From NCBI GenBank assembly GCA_000817085.1, contig JUEM01000003.1, positions 48,881-112,880 on the forward strand: a stretch of DNA of 64,000 nt, written 5' to 3'. Position numbers and translations under genes: made by a program. The notes below the pieces were generated by a model. The model was not told the DNA's origin. It saw only the letters and a program-made list of their open reading frames with translations, and did no database searches. Positions 25,284 through 34,211 of this stretch are shown piece by piece. The stretch is from a marine actinobacterium MedAcidi-G1. GTDB lineage: Bacteria; Actinomycetota; Acidimicrobiia; Acidimicrobiales; MedAcidi-G1. Position 1 is the stretch's first letter; each line of letters starts with the position of its first letter.

Positions 25284-26054
25284 ATGGTTGAGATCCCAGA
25301 GCACTTAAGAAAACGAGCTGAGGAAGCCCGAGCAAAAGCGGAAGCAGCTAAAGGTGGCTCCGTAGCAGAAACAGCTAAAGAAACTGAAGCTGTTACCGAT
25401 GCTCCATCGGACACTCCAAGCCCTGGTAACTCAGGTGATGAAAAAATTCCTGCTCATTTACTTGATCGTGCTGTGCCAGCCTCTAAGCAGCCTTCAACGA
25501 ACGATCCATCGATTAACCCGCCAGTTCAAACTGGTCCACAAGCTGGGGAAGGTCCTGATGGACATAATCAGAGACTTCTAACTGTTGTCAAAGCTGGTTC
25601 AATCCAGGATGTAAAAACTACCCCAACTGACAAGGTTCATGTCTGGCCGCATCTTTTAATCGCAGAGTTTTTAGCAGCTTTGGCCATCACTCTTTTCACT
25701 ACTCTTTTCTCTATTGTTGTAAATGCACCGCTCCTAGAATTGGCTGATTTTAATAGAACACCAAATCCGTCCAAGGCACCTTGGTACTTTCTAGGACTTC
25801 AAGAGTTATTAACTATGTTCCACCCAATGGTTGCTGGAGTGACGATTCCTGGGATGGGTATTTTCTTATTGATCATGGCGCCATTCATAGATAGGAATCC
25901 CTCTAACAAGCCTGAACACCGTAAGTTCGCGATTTCTTTGATGACAGTTCATATGATGTTTTGGGCTGTACTGGTAATGATTGGTTCGTTTTTCCGTGGT
26001 CCTGGTTTCAATTTTGTCTTCCCTTGGGAAGGCGGATTGTTCTTTGAGTTGTGA
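25284..26054 (+). CDS. Cytochrome b C-terminal subunit (subunit IV-like) with long N-terminal tail
   Basis: 256 residues. A low-complexity cytoplasmic tail of about 110 residues precedes three membrane helices. The Qo-site region reads KAPWYFLGLQELLTMFHP, corresponding to the PEWY loop of cytochrome b / subunit IV (here APWY). The tail starts MVEIPEHLRKRAEEAR and repeats a related phrase (KIPAHLLDRAVPASKQ) near residue 50; the same opening is found in the divergent cytochrome c at 22507. It follows the b6-type gene by 14 nt. Confidence 0.9.
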   Translation: MVEIPEHLRKRAEEARAKAEAAKGGSVAETAKETEAVTDAPSDTPSPGNSGDEKIPAHLLDRAVPASKQPSTNDPSINPPVQTGPQAGEGPDGHNQRLLTVVKAGSIQDVKTTPTDKVHVWPHLLIAEFLAALAITLFTTLFSIVVNAPLLELADFNRTPNPSKAPWYFLGLQELLTMFHPMVAGVTIPGMGIFLLIMAPFIDRNPSNKPEHRKFAISLMTVHMMFWAVLVMIGSFFRGPGFNFVFPWEGGLFFEL

Positions 26055-26097
26055 TGCAAATGTTAGTTAATTATTAAATCGTTTTTCAAACAAAGTT

Positions 26098-26976
26098 ATG
26101 GTGCTTGATATGGCAACAATCCTCGCTGCCATAATTCTCGTTGTTTTAGCGGCATTAGTTCTTTTAGGGGCCTCTCGTAGAAGAGACCACCGTGCTGTTG
26201 GTTTGTCAAAAGAGGCACGTCTTCGAGATAAAACAAATCCATCTTTACTCGTAGAGGACGAAGCGCTAACAGGACGCGAATTTGAGCTGGCAGCTTTGGA
26301 AACCCGAAATGACGAAGAAGTAGAAATCGTTGAGACAGTTCCTCCGGAACCATTTGTTGCTCCTGATCCCATGACTGTGGGTATTTCACGTAGACAGTTT
26401 TTCAATCGCGGAATAACCGGAATGATGGGTCTTTCGATAGCAGGTTTTGGAGGAGCTTCTTTAGCTTTCTTATGGCCTCAGGGAGTAAGTGGTTTTGGTT
26501 CAAAAATTAAGGTTGGGAACATTCCTGAAATACTTGCGGAAATTAAAGCTAATAATGGCTTCTTATATAAACCCGAAGGACGGATGTGGCTGACTGCTTA
26601 TCCAAATGGTGCAGTTGAGAAAGCAAGAAATACTTATTCTTCAAGTGAAATATCTGGAATGGCTTCCGGAGTGGACCAAGGTTTTGAAGCTGGTGTAGTT
26701 GCTCTTTATCAAAAATGTCCGCACTTAGGTTGCAGAGTCCCAAATTGTGTTTCATCCCAATGGTTTGAATGTCCATGTCATGGCTCACAGTACAACCAGG
26801 TGGGTGAAAAACGTGGTGGACCCGCTCCTCGTGGGATGGATCGTTTTGCTGTATCAGTAAATGACGGTGTTCTAACGGTTAACACAGGCGCAATTATTCA
26901 AGGACCACCAATTGGAACAAACACCACGGGTCAAGAAGCTGAAGGTCCGAACTGCATCGGGCAAAGTGACCATTAG
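26098..26976 (+). CDS. Rieske [2Fe-2S] protein of the quinol:cytochrome c reductase
   Basis: 292 residues. Cluster ligands are in KCPHLGCRVPNC and FECPCHGSQYN (C-x-H plus C-x2-H, with the disulfide cysteines), followed by the Pro-rich GGPAPRGMDRF. A first membrane helix (about 5-22) and a second with an SRRQFFNRG twin-arginine-like motif before the hydrophobic GMMGLSIAGFGGASLAFLW segment indicate a multi-span Rieske protein, as in other actinobacteria. ATG at 26098 (a second ATG at 26110 is possible). Transfers electrons from menaquinol to cytochrome c. Confidence 0.93.
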   Translation: MVLDMATILAAIILVVLAALVLLGASRRRDHRAVGLSKEARLRDKTNPSLLVEDEALTGREFELAALETRNDEEVEIVETVPPEPFVAPDPMTVGISRRQFFNRGITGMMGLSIAGFGGASLAFLWPQGVSGFGSKIKVGNIPEILAEIKANNGFLYKPEGRMWLTAYPNGAVEKARNTYSSSEISGMASGVDQGFEAGVVALYQKCPHLGCRVPNCVSSQWFECPCHGSQYNQVGEKRGGPAPRGMDRFAVSVNDGVLTVNTGAIIQGPPIGTNTTGQEAEGPNCIGQSDH

Positions 26977-26994
26977 TGGAGAGATGAGAAGTTT

Positions 26995-28194
26995 GTGAAT
27001 CCAATAATAATCATCGCTAATACACAAAGAACGATTGGTTTAATTCTTGCTGTCCTTGTAGCAATCGGAATGGTTGTTTACTTACTTTTTAATTTTCGAA
27101 TAGGTAAAAGAGAAGTTGGATCTGAAATTGATTTAGCTGCTAACCGAGTTCCTTATGCTGACGATGATGAACTCGAAACCCGAATTTTAGATAAGGCGCT
27201 CGGATGGTCTTTTGTTTTAATCGCAGCAACCGCTTTAGTTCTGCCACTTTATTGGCTTATGGAACCAGCACGCCAAGAAAATGCAGCAAGAGGTTGGGTT
27301 GGTCGTTTTGAAAGCCGTGGCGCTAATAGTTATGAAGAAGCATGCTCAGGGTGTCACGGTCCAAACGGTGTCGGTGGTGTCGCTTCTTTCACCTTGTCTG
27401 ATGCTGATGGCCAGTTTGTAGCTCAAGTGCAATGGAAAGCACCAGCATTAACGAGTGTATTATCGAGATTTGATGAATCTGAAGTAACTCATATTTTAAA
27501 TTACGGTAGGCCTGGGTCGCCAATGCCAGCGTGGGGCTTGCCAGGTGGGGGACCCATGACCGAGCAGCAGATACATCAGCTGGTTGTTTATTTAAGATCG
27601 ATACAGCTTGACCCTGAAGAAACAAAAAAACAGGTTGAAAGTGGAATTAGAGCAGGCGCTAGACAAATTGTTGTCGATAGCAATCCAAATCTCTCCGAAA
27701 CTGAAGAAATTGAAGTTGCAATAGATGAATGGTTGGGAGATGCTTCATCACCGTTGAGTGAAAATTACTTAACATACGGTGAATTAATTTTTAATAATCA
27801 AGCAGCTCAAGGTGCGCATGGATGTGCTAGATGCCATACTCCAGGGTTTTCTTACGGCGCTACAGGTGATGAGAATGTAGATGCATTAATCGAAGAATGG
27901 CCGAATCTTATTGAGTCTGGAATATTGAATAGCTATAGACCGGGAGCAGGCCATGTGGGACCTAGTTTAAGTGGAGTAGAAACCCATTTTTCAACACCTG
28001 AACGACAAGCTAATTTTATTCATTCGGGATCCGAACTTGGTGCTGGTTATGGAAATGCAAGAATGGGTTCTGGCGGGATGCCTGGTTTTGGTGGAAGAAC
28101 TGATGAATTAGACGTGGTTGGAACAGTTTCGCGAAGCAGAGTATTGACTCCCGAACAAATTGATGCGGTTGTTGCTTATGAAAGGAACATGTAG
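26995..28194 (+). CDS. Dihaem cytochrome c (cytochrome cc) subunit
   Basis: 399 residues. Two membrane helices near the N-terminus (about 14-33 and 70-88) precede two cytochrome c domains with haem sites ACSGCHGPNG (Cys117, Cys120, His121) and GCARCHTPGF (Cys277, Cys280, His281). A fused dihaem cytochrome is usual in actinobacterial bc complexes, where it replaces a soluble carrier and contacts the oxidase directly. GTG start, 18 nt after the Rieske stop; its TAG overlaps the next GTG (TAGTG). Confidence 0.9.
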   Translation: MNPIIIIANTQRTIGLILAVLVAIGMVVYLLFNFRIGKREVGSEIDLAANRVPYADDDELETRILDKALGWSFVLIAATALVLPLYWLMEPARQENAARGWVGRFESRGANSYEEACSGCHGPNGVGGVASFTLSDADGQFVAQVQWKAPALTSVLSRFDESEVTHILNYGRPGSPMPAWGLPGGGPMTEQQIHQLVVYLRSIQLDPEETKKQVESGIRAGARQIVVDSNPNLSETEEIEVAIDEWLGDASSPLSENYLTYGELIFNNQAAQGAHGCARCHTPGFSYGATGDENVDALIEEWPNLIESGILNSYRPGAGHVGPSLSGVETHFSTPERQANFIHSGSELGAGYGNARMGSGGMPGFGGRTDELDVVGTVSRSRVLTPEQIDAVVAYERNM

Positions 28195-29207
28195 TGATTG
28201 GGCTCCTTACAACATTGGGTGGCATTTCTTGGGATCTTGAAGTAAGAGGAATACTCGTTGTAGCTGTAGGTACGGTCGTATTGGTTGGTTCTGTTTGGTT
28301 GATAATCGCAACCAATTCAGGGGCACGACTTAGTACTTTGGTAACTCTTGCAGGGTTAATGGGGTTTATGACAATCCTTGGGATTAGTTGGTGGCTTTAT
28401 GGCACGGGATGGAAAGGAGCAGATCCGAGTTGGCAAACGATTGACATTAATGTAGGCGACCTAAGTTCGAGTGCTTTGATGGAAGCGCGCGATTTACCTG
28501 ACCCAGAAGATCTTTTATCTGCCTATGAAATGGTTGTGCAGTCTGGAGATGAGATTGCAAATCTGGAATTCAATAAACTGCCAACGGAGTCTGATTACCC
28601 AGAATTGAGTTTGGAAGATTTAGCTGCAATACAGGCTGATAAGCAATTAAGAAATGAAACAATAACACATTCCGAATTAGCTGCGGTATCGCCTAGTTTA
28701 GCTAAAAGTTATGGACTCGATAATCTCAATGGATGGCGTCTTTTATCTACAGCAGAATCAGGCGACGCACAGGCACAAGCCATTGCCGATGTTTTGGCTC
28801 AGACTGATCTTGGGTTTGTAAGCACTGCTGATTTTAAAGTGCTTGATTCCTACACTTATGGGGGTAAACCTGAACTTAATGATAATCCCAATAGGTGGGA
28901 CAGGATAAGTCTTTGGGTGACCAATTCAGCTCGAATAACACATCCAACCAGATATGCGGTTGTTCAATTGCAAAGAGTAGTAGATCAACCTTCGATCCCG
29001 GGTGTAGCACCCCCAAGACCAGTTATTGACCAAGATGAACCTATCGTCTCGACTATAATGGTTCGTGATCTTGGTACAAAGAGACTAAGACCAGCCTTAG
29101 TAACCATCGGATCATTTATTATATTTTTAGCTCTCTGTTACTGGCTTCACGTAAGAGATAAAGAGCTAATGGCTAAAAGACAAGAATTCGCGTCAACAAC
29201 CGAGTAG
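28194..29207 (+). CDS. Unrecognised membrane protein between bc complex and complex I genes
   Basis: 337 residues. Two membrane helices near the N-terminus (about 17-36 and 43-62), a soluble domain of roughly 230 residues, and a C-terminal helix (about 300-320) followed by a basic tail. The soluble part has no Cys or haem motif. GTG overlaps the cytochrome cc stop by 1 nt. I do not recognise a family; by position it is a candidate accessory subunit or assembly factor of the bc complex. nuoA starts 50 nt later. Confidence 0.7.
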   Translation: MIGLLTTLGGISWDLEVRGILVVAVGTVVLVGSVWLIIATNSGARLSTLVTLAGLMGFMTILGISWWLYGTGWKGADPSWQTIDINVGDLSSSALMEARDLPDPEDLLSAYEMVVQSGDEIANLEFNKLPTESDYPELSLEDLAAIQADKQLRNETITHSELAAVSPSLAKSYGLDNLNGWRLLSTAESGDAQAQAIADVLAQTDLGFVSTADFKVLDSYTYGGKPELNDNPNRWDRISLWVTNSARITHPTRYAVVQLQRVVDQPSIPGVAPPRPVIDQDEPIVSTIMVRDLGTKRLRPALVTIGSFIIFLALCYWLHVRDKELMAKRQEFASTTE

Positions 29208-29257
29208 AACGATGAGGATAACCCAGCCTGTCTTCTCAAATAATCGGAGGTGTTCAT

Positions 29258-29764
29258 TTGACTAGTCAATATCTTCCAGTCATAGCTTTGTTAGTTCTTT
29301 CAGTTTTATTTGCTGCTATTAGTTTTGTAGCTTCTCGCCTATTGGCTCCGCGTAGTCCAAATGATCGAAAACAAGCTCCCTATGAATGTGGGATAATTCC
29401 TGCGGCAGAAGACCCAAATGAACGGTTTCCAGTTCGTTTCTATTTAGTGGCAATGATTTTTATAGTTTTTGATATAGAGATAATATTTTTCTATCCTTGG
29501 GCTTTATCTCATAGATCTTTAGGGCTTTTTGGTTTAATTGCAGTTGGTATTTTTGCCCTAGCAGTATTTGAGTCATTTATCTATTTGATAGGAAAAGGGG
29601 CGCTCGAATGGGGTCCAAATAAGCAAATAAAGCCGAAAGATCAGGTTGTTTCTTTGGCAAGAGATACCTCGAATACAATCCGCCGCGTTGGGGTTCGCAA
29701 AGTTGGTCAAGAAGGTCGTAACTTAAATGATCAAAGTTTTGGAAATCAAGAGGTGAGTAACTAA
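29258..29764 (+). CDS. nuoA: NADH-quinone oxidoreductase subunit A (complex I-1)
   Basis: 168 residues, three membrane helices, with the conserved motif [14 protein letters not shown] in the loop between helices 1 and 2 and [12 protein letters not shown] in helix 2. It has a C-terminal extension of about 50 residues past the last helix that is absent from the second copy. TTG start with a CGGAGG ribosome site 7-8 nt upstream. First gene of a complete 14-gene nuo operon; its stop overlaps nuoB by 1 nt. Confidence 0.93.
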   Translation: MTSQYLPVIALLVLSVLFAAISFVASRLLAPRSPNDRKQAPYECGIIPAAEDPNERFPVRFYLVAMIFIVFDIEIIFFYPWALSHRSLGLFGLIAVGIFALAVFESFIYLIGKGALEWGPNKQIKPKDQVVSLARDTSNTIRRVGVRKVGQEGRNLNDQSFGNQEVSN

Positions 29765-30366
29765 TGGTACGAGTACCTTTGATTGGAGATCTGACGAAAG
29801 TTAATGGAGAAGGCTTAGAAGGACTGGAGCATAACTTCATTACTGCACGAATTGAAAACCTTGTTAAGTGGTCTCGAGCGCGAAGTTGTTGGCCAGCGAC
29901 TTTTGGTTTGGCATGTTGCGCTATTGAAATGATGGCCACTGGAGCCGCACATTATGATTTAGCTAGATACGGAATGGAAGTTTTCCGAGCTTCCCCTAGA
30001 CAAGCAGATCTAATGATTGTTGCAGGACGTGTTTCCCAAAAAATGGCACCAGTACTTCGTCAAATTTATGACCAGATGATGGAACCCAAATGGGTTATAT
30101 CCATGGGGGTATGCGCTTCATCCGGAGGAATGTTCAACAATTATGCAATTGTTCAAGGTGTTGACCAAGTAGTTCCAGTCGATGTCTATGCACCCGGTTG
30201 CCCACCCGGTCCAGAAACTCTTATGCACGCGATTTTGACTTTACATGAAAAAATAGAGACTGGTGAATTAACACGCAGACGTGAAGAAAATTCTGGTGGG
30301 GCAGCAATACAGCTCTCTGAACCTCCAGTAGAAATAAGTCAGCCTGTTGAATTGGAGTCTCGGTGA
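29764..30366 (+). CDS. nuoB: NADH-quinone oxidoreductase subunit B (complex I-1)
   Basis: 200 residues. Carries cluster N2, the last iron-sulfur centre before quinone. Cluster cysteines are the pair in [10 protein letters not shown], one in [10 protein letters not shown] and one in [10 protein letters not shown]. The C-terminal 35 residues are an extra acidic tail. ATG overlaps the nuoA stop (TAATG); GTGA overlap with nuoC. Confidence 0.95.
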   Translation: MVRVPLIGDLTKVNGEGLEGLEHNFITARIENLVKWSRARSCWPATFGLACCAIEMMATGAAHYDLARYGMEVFRASPRQADLMIVAGRVSQKMAPVLRQIYDQMMEPKWVISMGVCASSGGMFNNYAIVQGVDQVVPVDVYAPGCPPGPETLMHAILTLHEKIETGELTRRREENSGGAAIQLSEPPVEISQPVELESR

Positions 30367-30830
30367 ATGTCCCAACTGTCGAGTCCTTCGGTGAACGGGT
30401 TTTACACCCAGCAGTTGAAGAGCTCATTGATTTAGTAGCGGAGCTAAAACAAGAAGGCTTCAATATGGTTGTTGATTTGACTGCTGTAGATTACTTATCT
30501 TTTACAACTCGCACAGATTTGCCAGAAAATGTGAACCCGGAACGTTTTGAAGTTGTTATATCAATGATCAATCATCAATCTCGAGAACGTTTACGTCTTA
30601 GAGTCCAAATCCAGGAAGAAAATCCTGTAGTTCCATCTTTATTCGACCTGTATCCGGGAACGGAGGCAATGGAACGCGAAGTTTTTGACATGTTTGGTAT
30701 TAACTTTTCTGATCATCCTGATTTAACTAGAATTCTTATGCCAGAAGATTGGGTGGGTCATCCTTTAAGAAAAGATTTTTCTGTTGGACAAATACCGGTT
30801 CAGTTCAAAGCCAGTAAGGCAAAACGATGA
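30363..30830 (+). CDS. nuoC: NADH-quinone oxidoreductase subunit C (complex I-1)
   Basis: 155 residues, the 30-kDa-type subunit of the peripheral arm. The signature [19 protein letters not shown] followed by [20 protein letters not shown] is diagnostic. Shorter than the second copy (235 aa), which has an N-terminal extension. GTG start and ATGA overlap with nuoD. Confidence 0.93.
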   Translation: MNVPTVESFGERVLHPAVEELIDLVAELKQEGFNMVVDLTAVDYLSFTTRTDLPENVNPERFEVVISMINHQSRERLRLRVQIQEENPVVPSLFDLYPGTEAMEREVFDMFGINFSDHPDLTRILMPEDWVGHPLRKDFSVGQIPVQFKASKAKR

Positions 30831-32152
30831 CATCCGAAGTGGTGGAGACCAGTAGCCAAGCTTTATCTGCTGCAAACAACGATGACAGGGTTCGTCTTCG
30901 CGAAGGCAGCGCAGTATTGAGAATAAGTGAGTCAGACGCCACTTCTAAATCTGTAAATGAAATTACTAAAACTTCTGATCCATCAGAAGAAACACGGATG
31001 ATTCTTAATATGGGGCCTTCTCATCCTTCCACTCATGGAGTTCTCAGACTTATTTTGGAATTAGAAGGTGAAACTGTTGAGCGTTCAAAACCTGTAATTG
31101 GCTACTTGCATACCGGAATGGAAAAAACTGCTGAAACGCTTTCATATACACAAGGTTCGACAAATGTGACAAGAATGGATTATGCATCACCACTTTTTAC
31201 AGAACTTGCGTTTTCTCTTGCTGTAGAGAAACTTTTAGAAATTGAAGTACCCCCCAGAGCAACATGGATCAGGATGCTCATGTGTGAATTGAACAGAATT
31301 AGTTCACACCTACTTTTTCAGGCAACAAACGGTATGGATCTTGGTGCAGTATCGATGATGATTTATGGATGGCGCGAACGGGAAGAAGTACTAAGATTTT
31401 TTGAAAAAGTAACTGGCTTAAGAATGAACCACAACTACATCCGCCCAGGCGGGGTTGCAGTGGATTTACATGATGGTTGGCAAGCTGATTTGAGAAATCT
31501 TTTAGAAATAATTCCACCAAGGCTTGATGAATATGATGATTTACTAACAGGTCAGCCATTATTTCAGAAAAGACTCCAAGGTGTAGGTTCATTGAACACC
31601 TCTGAAGCACTCGCTTTATCGGCTACAGGCCCGATACTTCGATCAACTGGTTACGACTGGGATTTAAGAAAAGATGAACCGTATCTGGCTTATGACCAAG
31701 TTGATTTCGATGTAATTGTAGGAACACACGGCGATTCTTTTGATCGTTTTGCAATTCGATTAAATGAGGTTCGCGAGTCCTTGCGAATAGTTGAACAAAT
31801 ACTGGATCTAATGCCGCCAGGTAATTATCGAATCCAAGACAAAAAAATTACACCACCTCCACGTGCCCGTATCGATGAGTCAATGGAAGCGTTAATTCAT
31901 CATTTCAAAATATTTACTGAAGGTTTCCATGTTCCTCCTGGTGAAGTTTATGCGGCGGTTGAATCACCAAGAGGAGAATTGGGTTGTTATCTAGTTTCTG
32001 ACGGAAGTTCTAATCCTTACCGGATGCATATCAGAGGACCAAGTTTCGTAAATTTACAAACTTTGCCCCATCTGATGAGAGGTGGCCTAATTGCGGATGC
32101 AGTAGCTGTTATTTCTTCTATTGACCCAATTATGGGAGAAGTTGATCGATGA
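30827..32152 (+). CDS. nuoD: NADH-quinone oxidoreductase subunit D (complex I-1)
   Basis: 441 residues, 49-kDa-type subunit forming the quinone pocket with NuoB. NMGPSHPSTHGVLRLILELE is the conserved N-terminal element, and GYLHTGMEKTAE has Thr96 at the place where mitochondrial and many bacterial homologues have Arg; Thr is the usual actinobacterial residue. The protein ends IMGEVDR as in the family. An N-terminal extension of about 60 residues precedes the conserved core. Confidence 0.95.
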   Translation: MTSEVVETSSQALSAANNDDRVRLREGSAVLRISESDATSKSVNEITKTSDPSEETRMILNMGPSHPSTHGVLRLILELEGETVERSKPVIGYLHTGMEKTAETLSYTQGSTNVTRMDYASPLFTELAFSLAVEKLLEIEVPPRATWIRMLMCELNRISSHLLFQATNGMDLGAVSMMIYGWREREEVLRFFEKVTGLRMNHNYIRPGGVAVDLHDGWQADLRNLLEIIPPRLDEYDDLLTGQPLFQKRLQGVGSLNTSEALALSATGPILRSTGYDWDLRKDEPYLAYDQVDFDVIVGTHGDSFDRFAIRLNEVRESLRIVEQILDLMPPGNYRIQDKKITPPPRARIDESMEALIHHFKIFTEGFHVPPGEVYAAVESPRGELGCYLVSDGSSNPYRMHIRGPSFVNLQTLPHLMRGGLIADAVAVISSIDPIMGEVDR

Positions 32153-32787
32153 TGGCTTTTTTCAACCAAGAGAATGAAGAAATCGCAAAAGAAATTGTTA
32201 GTCGCTATCCAGTAGCCAGATCTGCACTCATACCGTTACTTCATTTAGCTCAAGAACAAGAAGGCTGGATTACAAAACCTGCAATGGAACAGATTGCAGA
32301 ACTTACTGATACGACATCGGTAGAAGTGTTAGGTACGGGGACTTTTTATGAAATGTTTAAGTTCCATCCAGTTGGAAAGTATCTAATAAAAGTTTGCACA
32401 AATATTTCTTGTCAATTATTGGGAGCAGATGAACTATTTGAACATGTGAAAACAGTCTTGGACATAGAAGAAGGCAGCACGACAAAAGATGGTCTTTTTA
32501 CTTTCGAAGAAGCTGAATGCGTCGCTGCATGCACGGAAGCCCCCTGTTTCACCGTAAATTATCGATATTTTCATCGAGCGACGCCTGAACTTTTTGATGA
32601 GGTAGTCGTGGATCTAAAAGCAGGTGTAAGTCCTTTGTCCAAAGGGTGTGCTGATGATCAAGGAGTTATGCCTGAACATGGGACTTTAAGTCGGTTCCGT
32701 CAACAAATACCTAAGTCACGTTCTGCTGGGATTAAACACCCAGAGGAAATAAAAGGCCCTCCAAGCTGGATCGAAGAGGTTGTTTGA
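32149..32787 (+). CDS. nuoE: NADH-quinone oxidoreductase subunit E (complex I-1)
   Basis: 212 residues, 24-kDa-type thioredoxin-like subunit of the NADH module. [2Fe-2S] ligands are CTNISC and ECVAACTEAP (C-x4-C and C-x3-C). Present only in this operon; the second nuo operon has no counterpart. ATGA-type overlap with nuoD and TGATG junction with nuoF. Confidence 0.94.
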   Translation: MMAFFNQENEEIAKEIVSRYPVARSALIPLLHLAQEQEGWITKPAMEQIAELTDTTSVEVLGTGTFYEMFKFHPVGKYLIKVCTNISCQLLGADELFEHVKTVLDIEEGSTTKDGLFTFEEAECVAACTEAPCFTVNYRYFHRATPELFDEVVVDLKAGVSPLSKGCADDQGVMPEHGTLSRFRQQIPKSRSAGIKHPEEIKGPPSWIEEVV

Positions 32788-34211
32788 TGGTTGAGTCATC
32801 CTTGCAGACTGGCTATGTAAAACATGCGCCTGGTTTTGTTGAAAATGCGGGTCCAAAGCTTATTACAAGCCGTTTCAAACATACAGATTCTTTTACACTC
32901 GATAAGTATTTGTCAACAGGTGGTTATGAAGGTTTAAAGTCATCACTTAATCGATCACCCGATCAAGTTCATAATGAGGTTAGAGAAGCCAGTCTTCTTG
33001 GACGCGGAGGTGCTGGTTTTCCCGCAGGAATTAAATGGGGATTCCCCCCCGAAGGGGTTTGGCCGCGGTATTTAGTAGTTAATGGGGACGAAAGTGAAAT
33101 AGGGACGTACAAAGACCGGCTGTTAATGGAAAGAGATCCGCATCAGTTAATAGAAGGAGTTTTGATTGCTTGCTACGCGCTTGGCTTATCTCAGGCTTTT
33201 TTATATGTTCGGGGTGAAATGGCTTTGGCGCAAGAACGGATAGCTCTTGCACTCGATGAAGCATATAAAGCTGGTTATATCGGGAAAAATATTTTAGATA
33301 CTAAGTTTTCTGTTGATGTAGTAATGCATTGGGGTGCAGGAGCATACATAGTTGGAGAAGAAACAGCGTTAATAGAAAGTCTTGAAGGTAAAAGGGGAAT
33401 GCCCCGTTTAAAACCTCCTTATTTTCCAGCTGCAATTGGTTTGTACGGTAAGCCAACGATTGTAAATAATGTTGAAACACTTTCTAATCTTCCTTGGATT
33501 CTCAATAACGGAGCCTCTGCTTATAAAGGATTTGGTTCAGAATCATCACCTGGGACACGAATGTTTGCAATATCTGGTCATGTAAAACGACCGGGGGTCT
33601 ATGAGGTTGAGCATGGAGTTACTACCTTTAGAGAACTTTTTTATGATGACAATTTCTGCAGAGGCATAAGAGATGACAATGAGTTAAAAATGTTTATACC
33701 TGGTGGAGGATCAGCCCCATGGTTTTTTCAAGAACAGCTAGATTTACCGCTTGAGGCTAGTGCAGTGGGAGCTGCAGGTTCGATGCTTGGTTCCGGGGCA
33801 ATGGTTGTGATGGACGAAACGACTGATGCAGTTAAGGCTTGTTTAAGCGTTGTTAGATTTTTTGCCCGTGAGTCATGTGGAAAATGTTCTCCTTGTAGAG
33901 AAGGAACCACATGGGAAGAGAAAATTCTTCAAAGAATTTTAGATGGCGATGGAAGACCTTCAGATATAGATTTGCTTTTAGACATAGGTGACAACATAAG
34001 CCCTGGGCCTTATCCGGCTGCTGCATTTCCGGACGAAGGTCTTGATGCGGTTCCGTTCCCTCCGAGTCAGACAACTATTTGTCCATTAGGACCTTCATCT
34101 GTAGCTCCGATTGTTTCTGCTATACGAAGGTTCCGGGATGAATTCGATTCTCTTATTACGAGACGTGATCCTATTCCTTTGTCGTTGAATGTTGAAGAGG
34201 TAGTTACATGA
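32787..34211 (+). CDS. nuoF: NADH-quinone oxidoreductase subunit F (complex I-1)
   Basis: 474 residues, binds NADH, FMN and a [4Fe-4S] cluster. GRGGAGFPAGIKWGF is the NADH/FMN glycine-rich region, and ESCGKCSPCREGTTWEEK supplies three cluster cysteines with the fourth in TICPLGPSS. I start at the ATG at 32787 (TGATG with nuoE) in preference to a TTG 3 nt earlier. Only in this operon. Confidence 0.94.
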   Translation: MVESSLQTGYVKHAPGFVENAGPKLITSRFKHTDSFTLDKYLSTGGYEGLKSSLNRSPDQVHNEVREASLLGRGGAGFPAGIKWGFPPEGVWPRYLVVNGDESEIGTYKDRLLMERDPHQLIEGVLIACYALGLSQAFLYVRGEMALAQERIALALDEAYKAGYIGKNILDTKFSVDVVMHWGAGAYIVGEETALIESLEGKRGMPRLKPPYFPAAIGLYGKPTIVNNVETLSNLPWILNNGASAYKGFGSESSPGTRMFAISGHVKRPGVYEVEHGVTTFRELFYDDNFCRGIRDDNELKMFIPGGGSAPWFFQEQLDLPLEASAVGAAGSMLGSGAMVVMDETTDAVKACLSVVRFFARESCGKCSPCREGTTWEEKILQRILDGDGRPSDIDLLLDIGDNISPGPYPAAAFPDEGLDAVPFPPSQTTICPLGPSSVAPIVSAIRRFRDEFDSLITRRDPIPLSLNVEEVVT

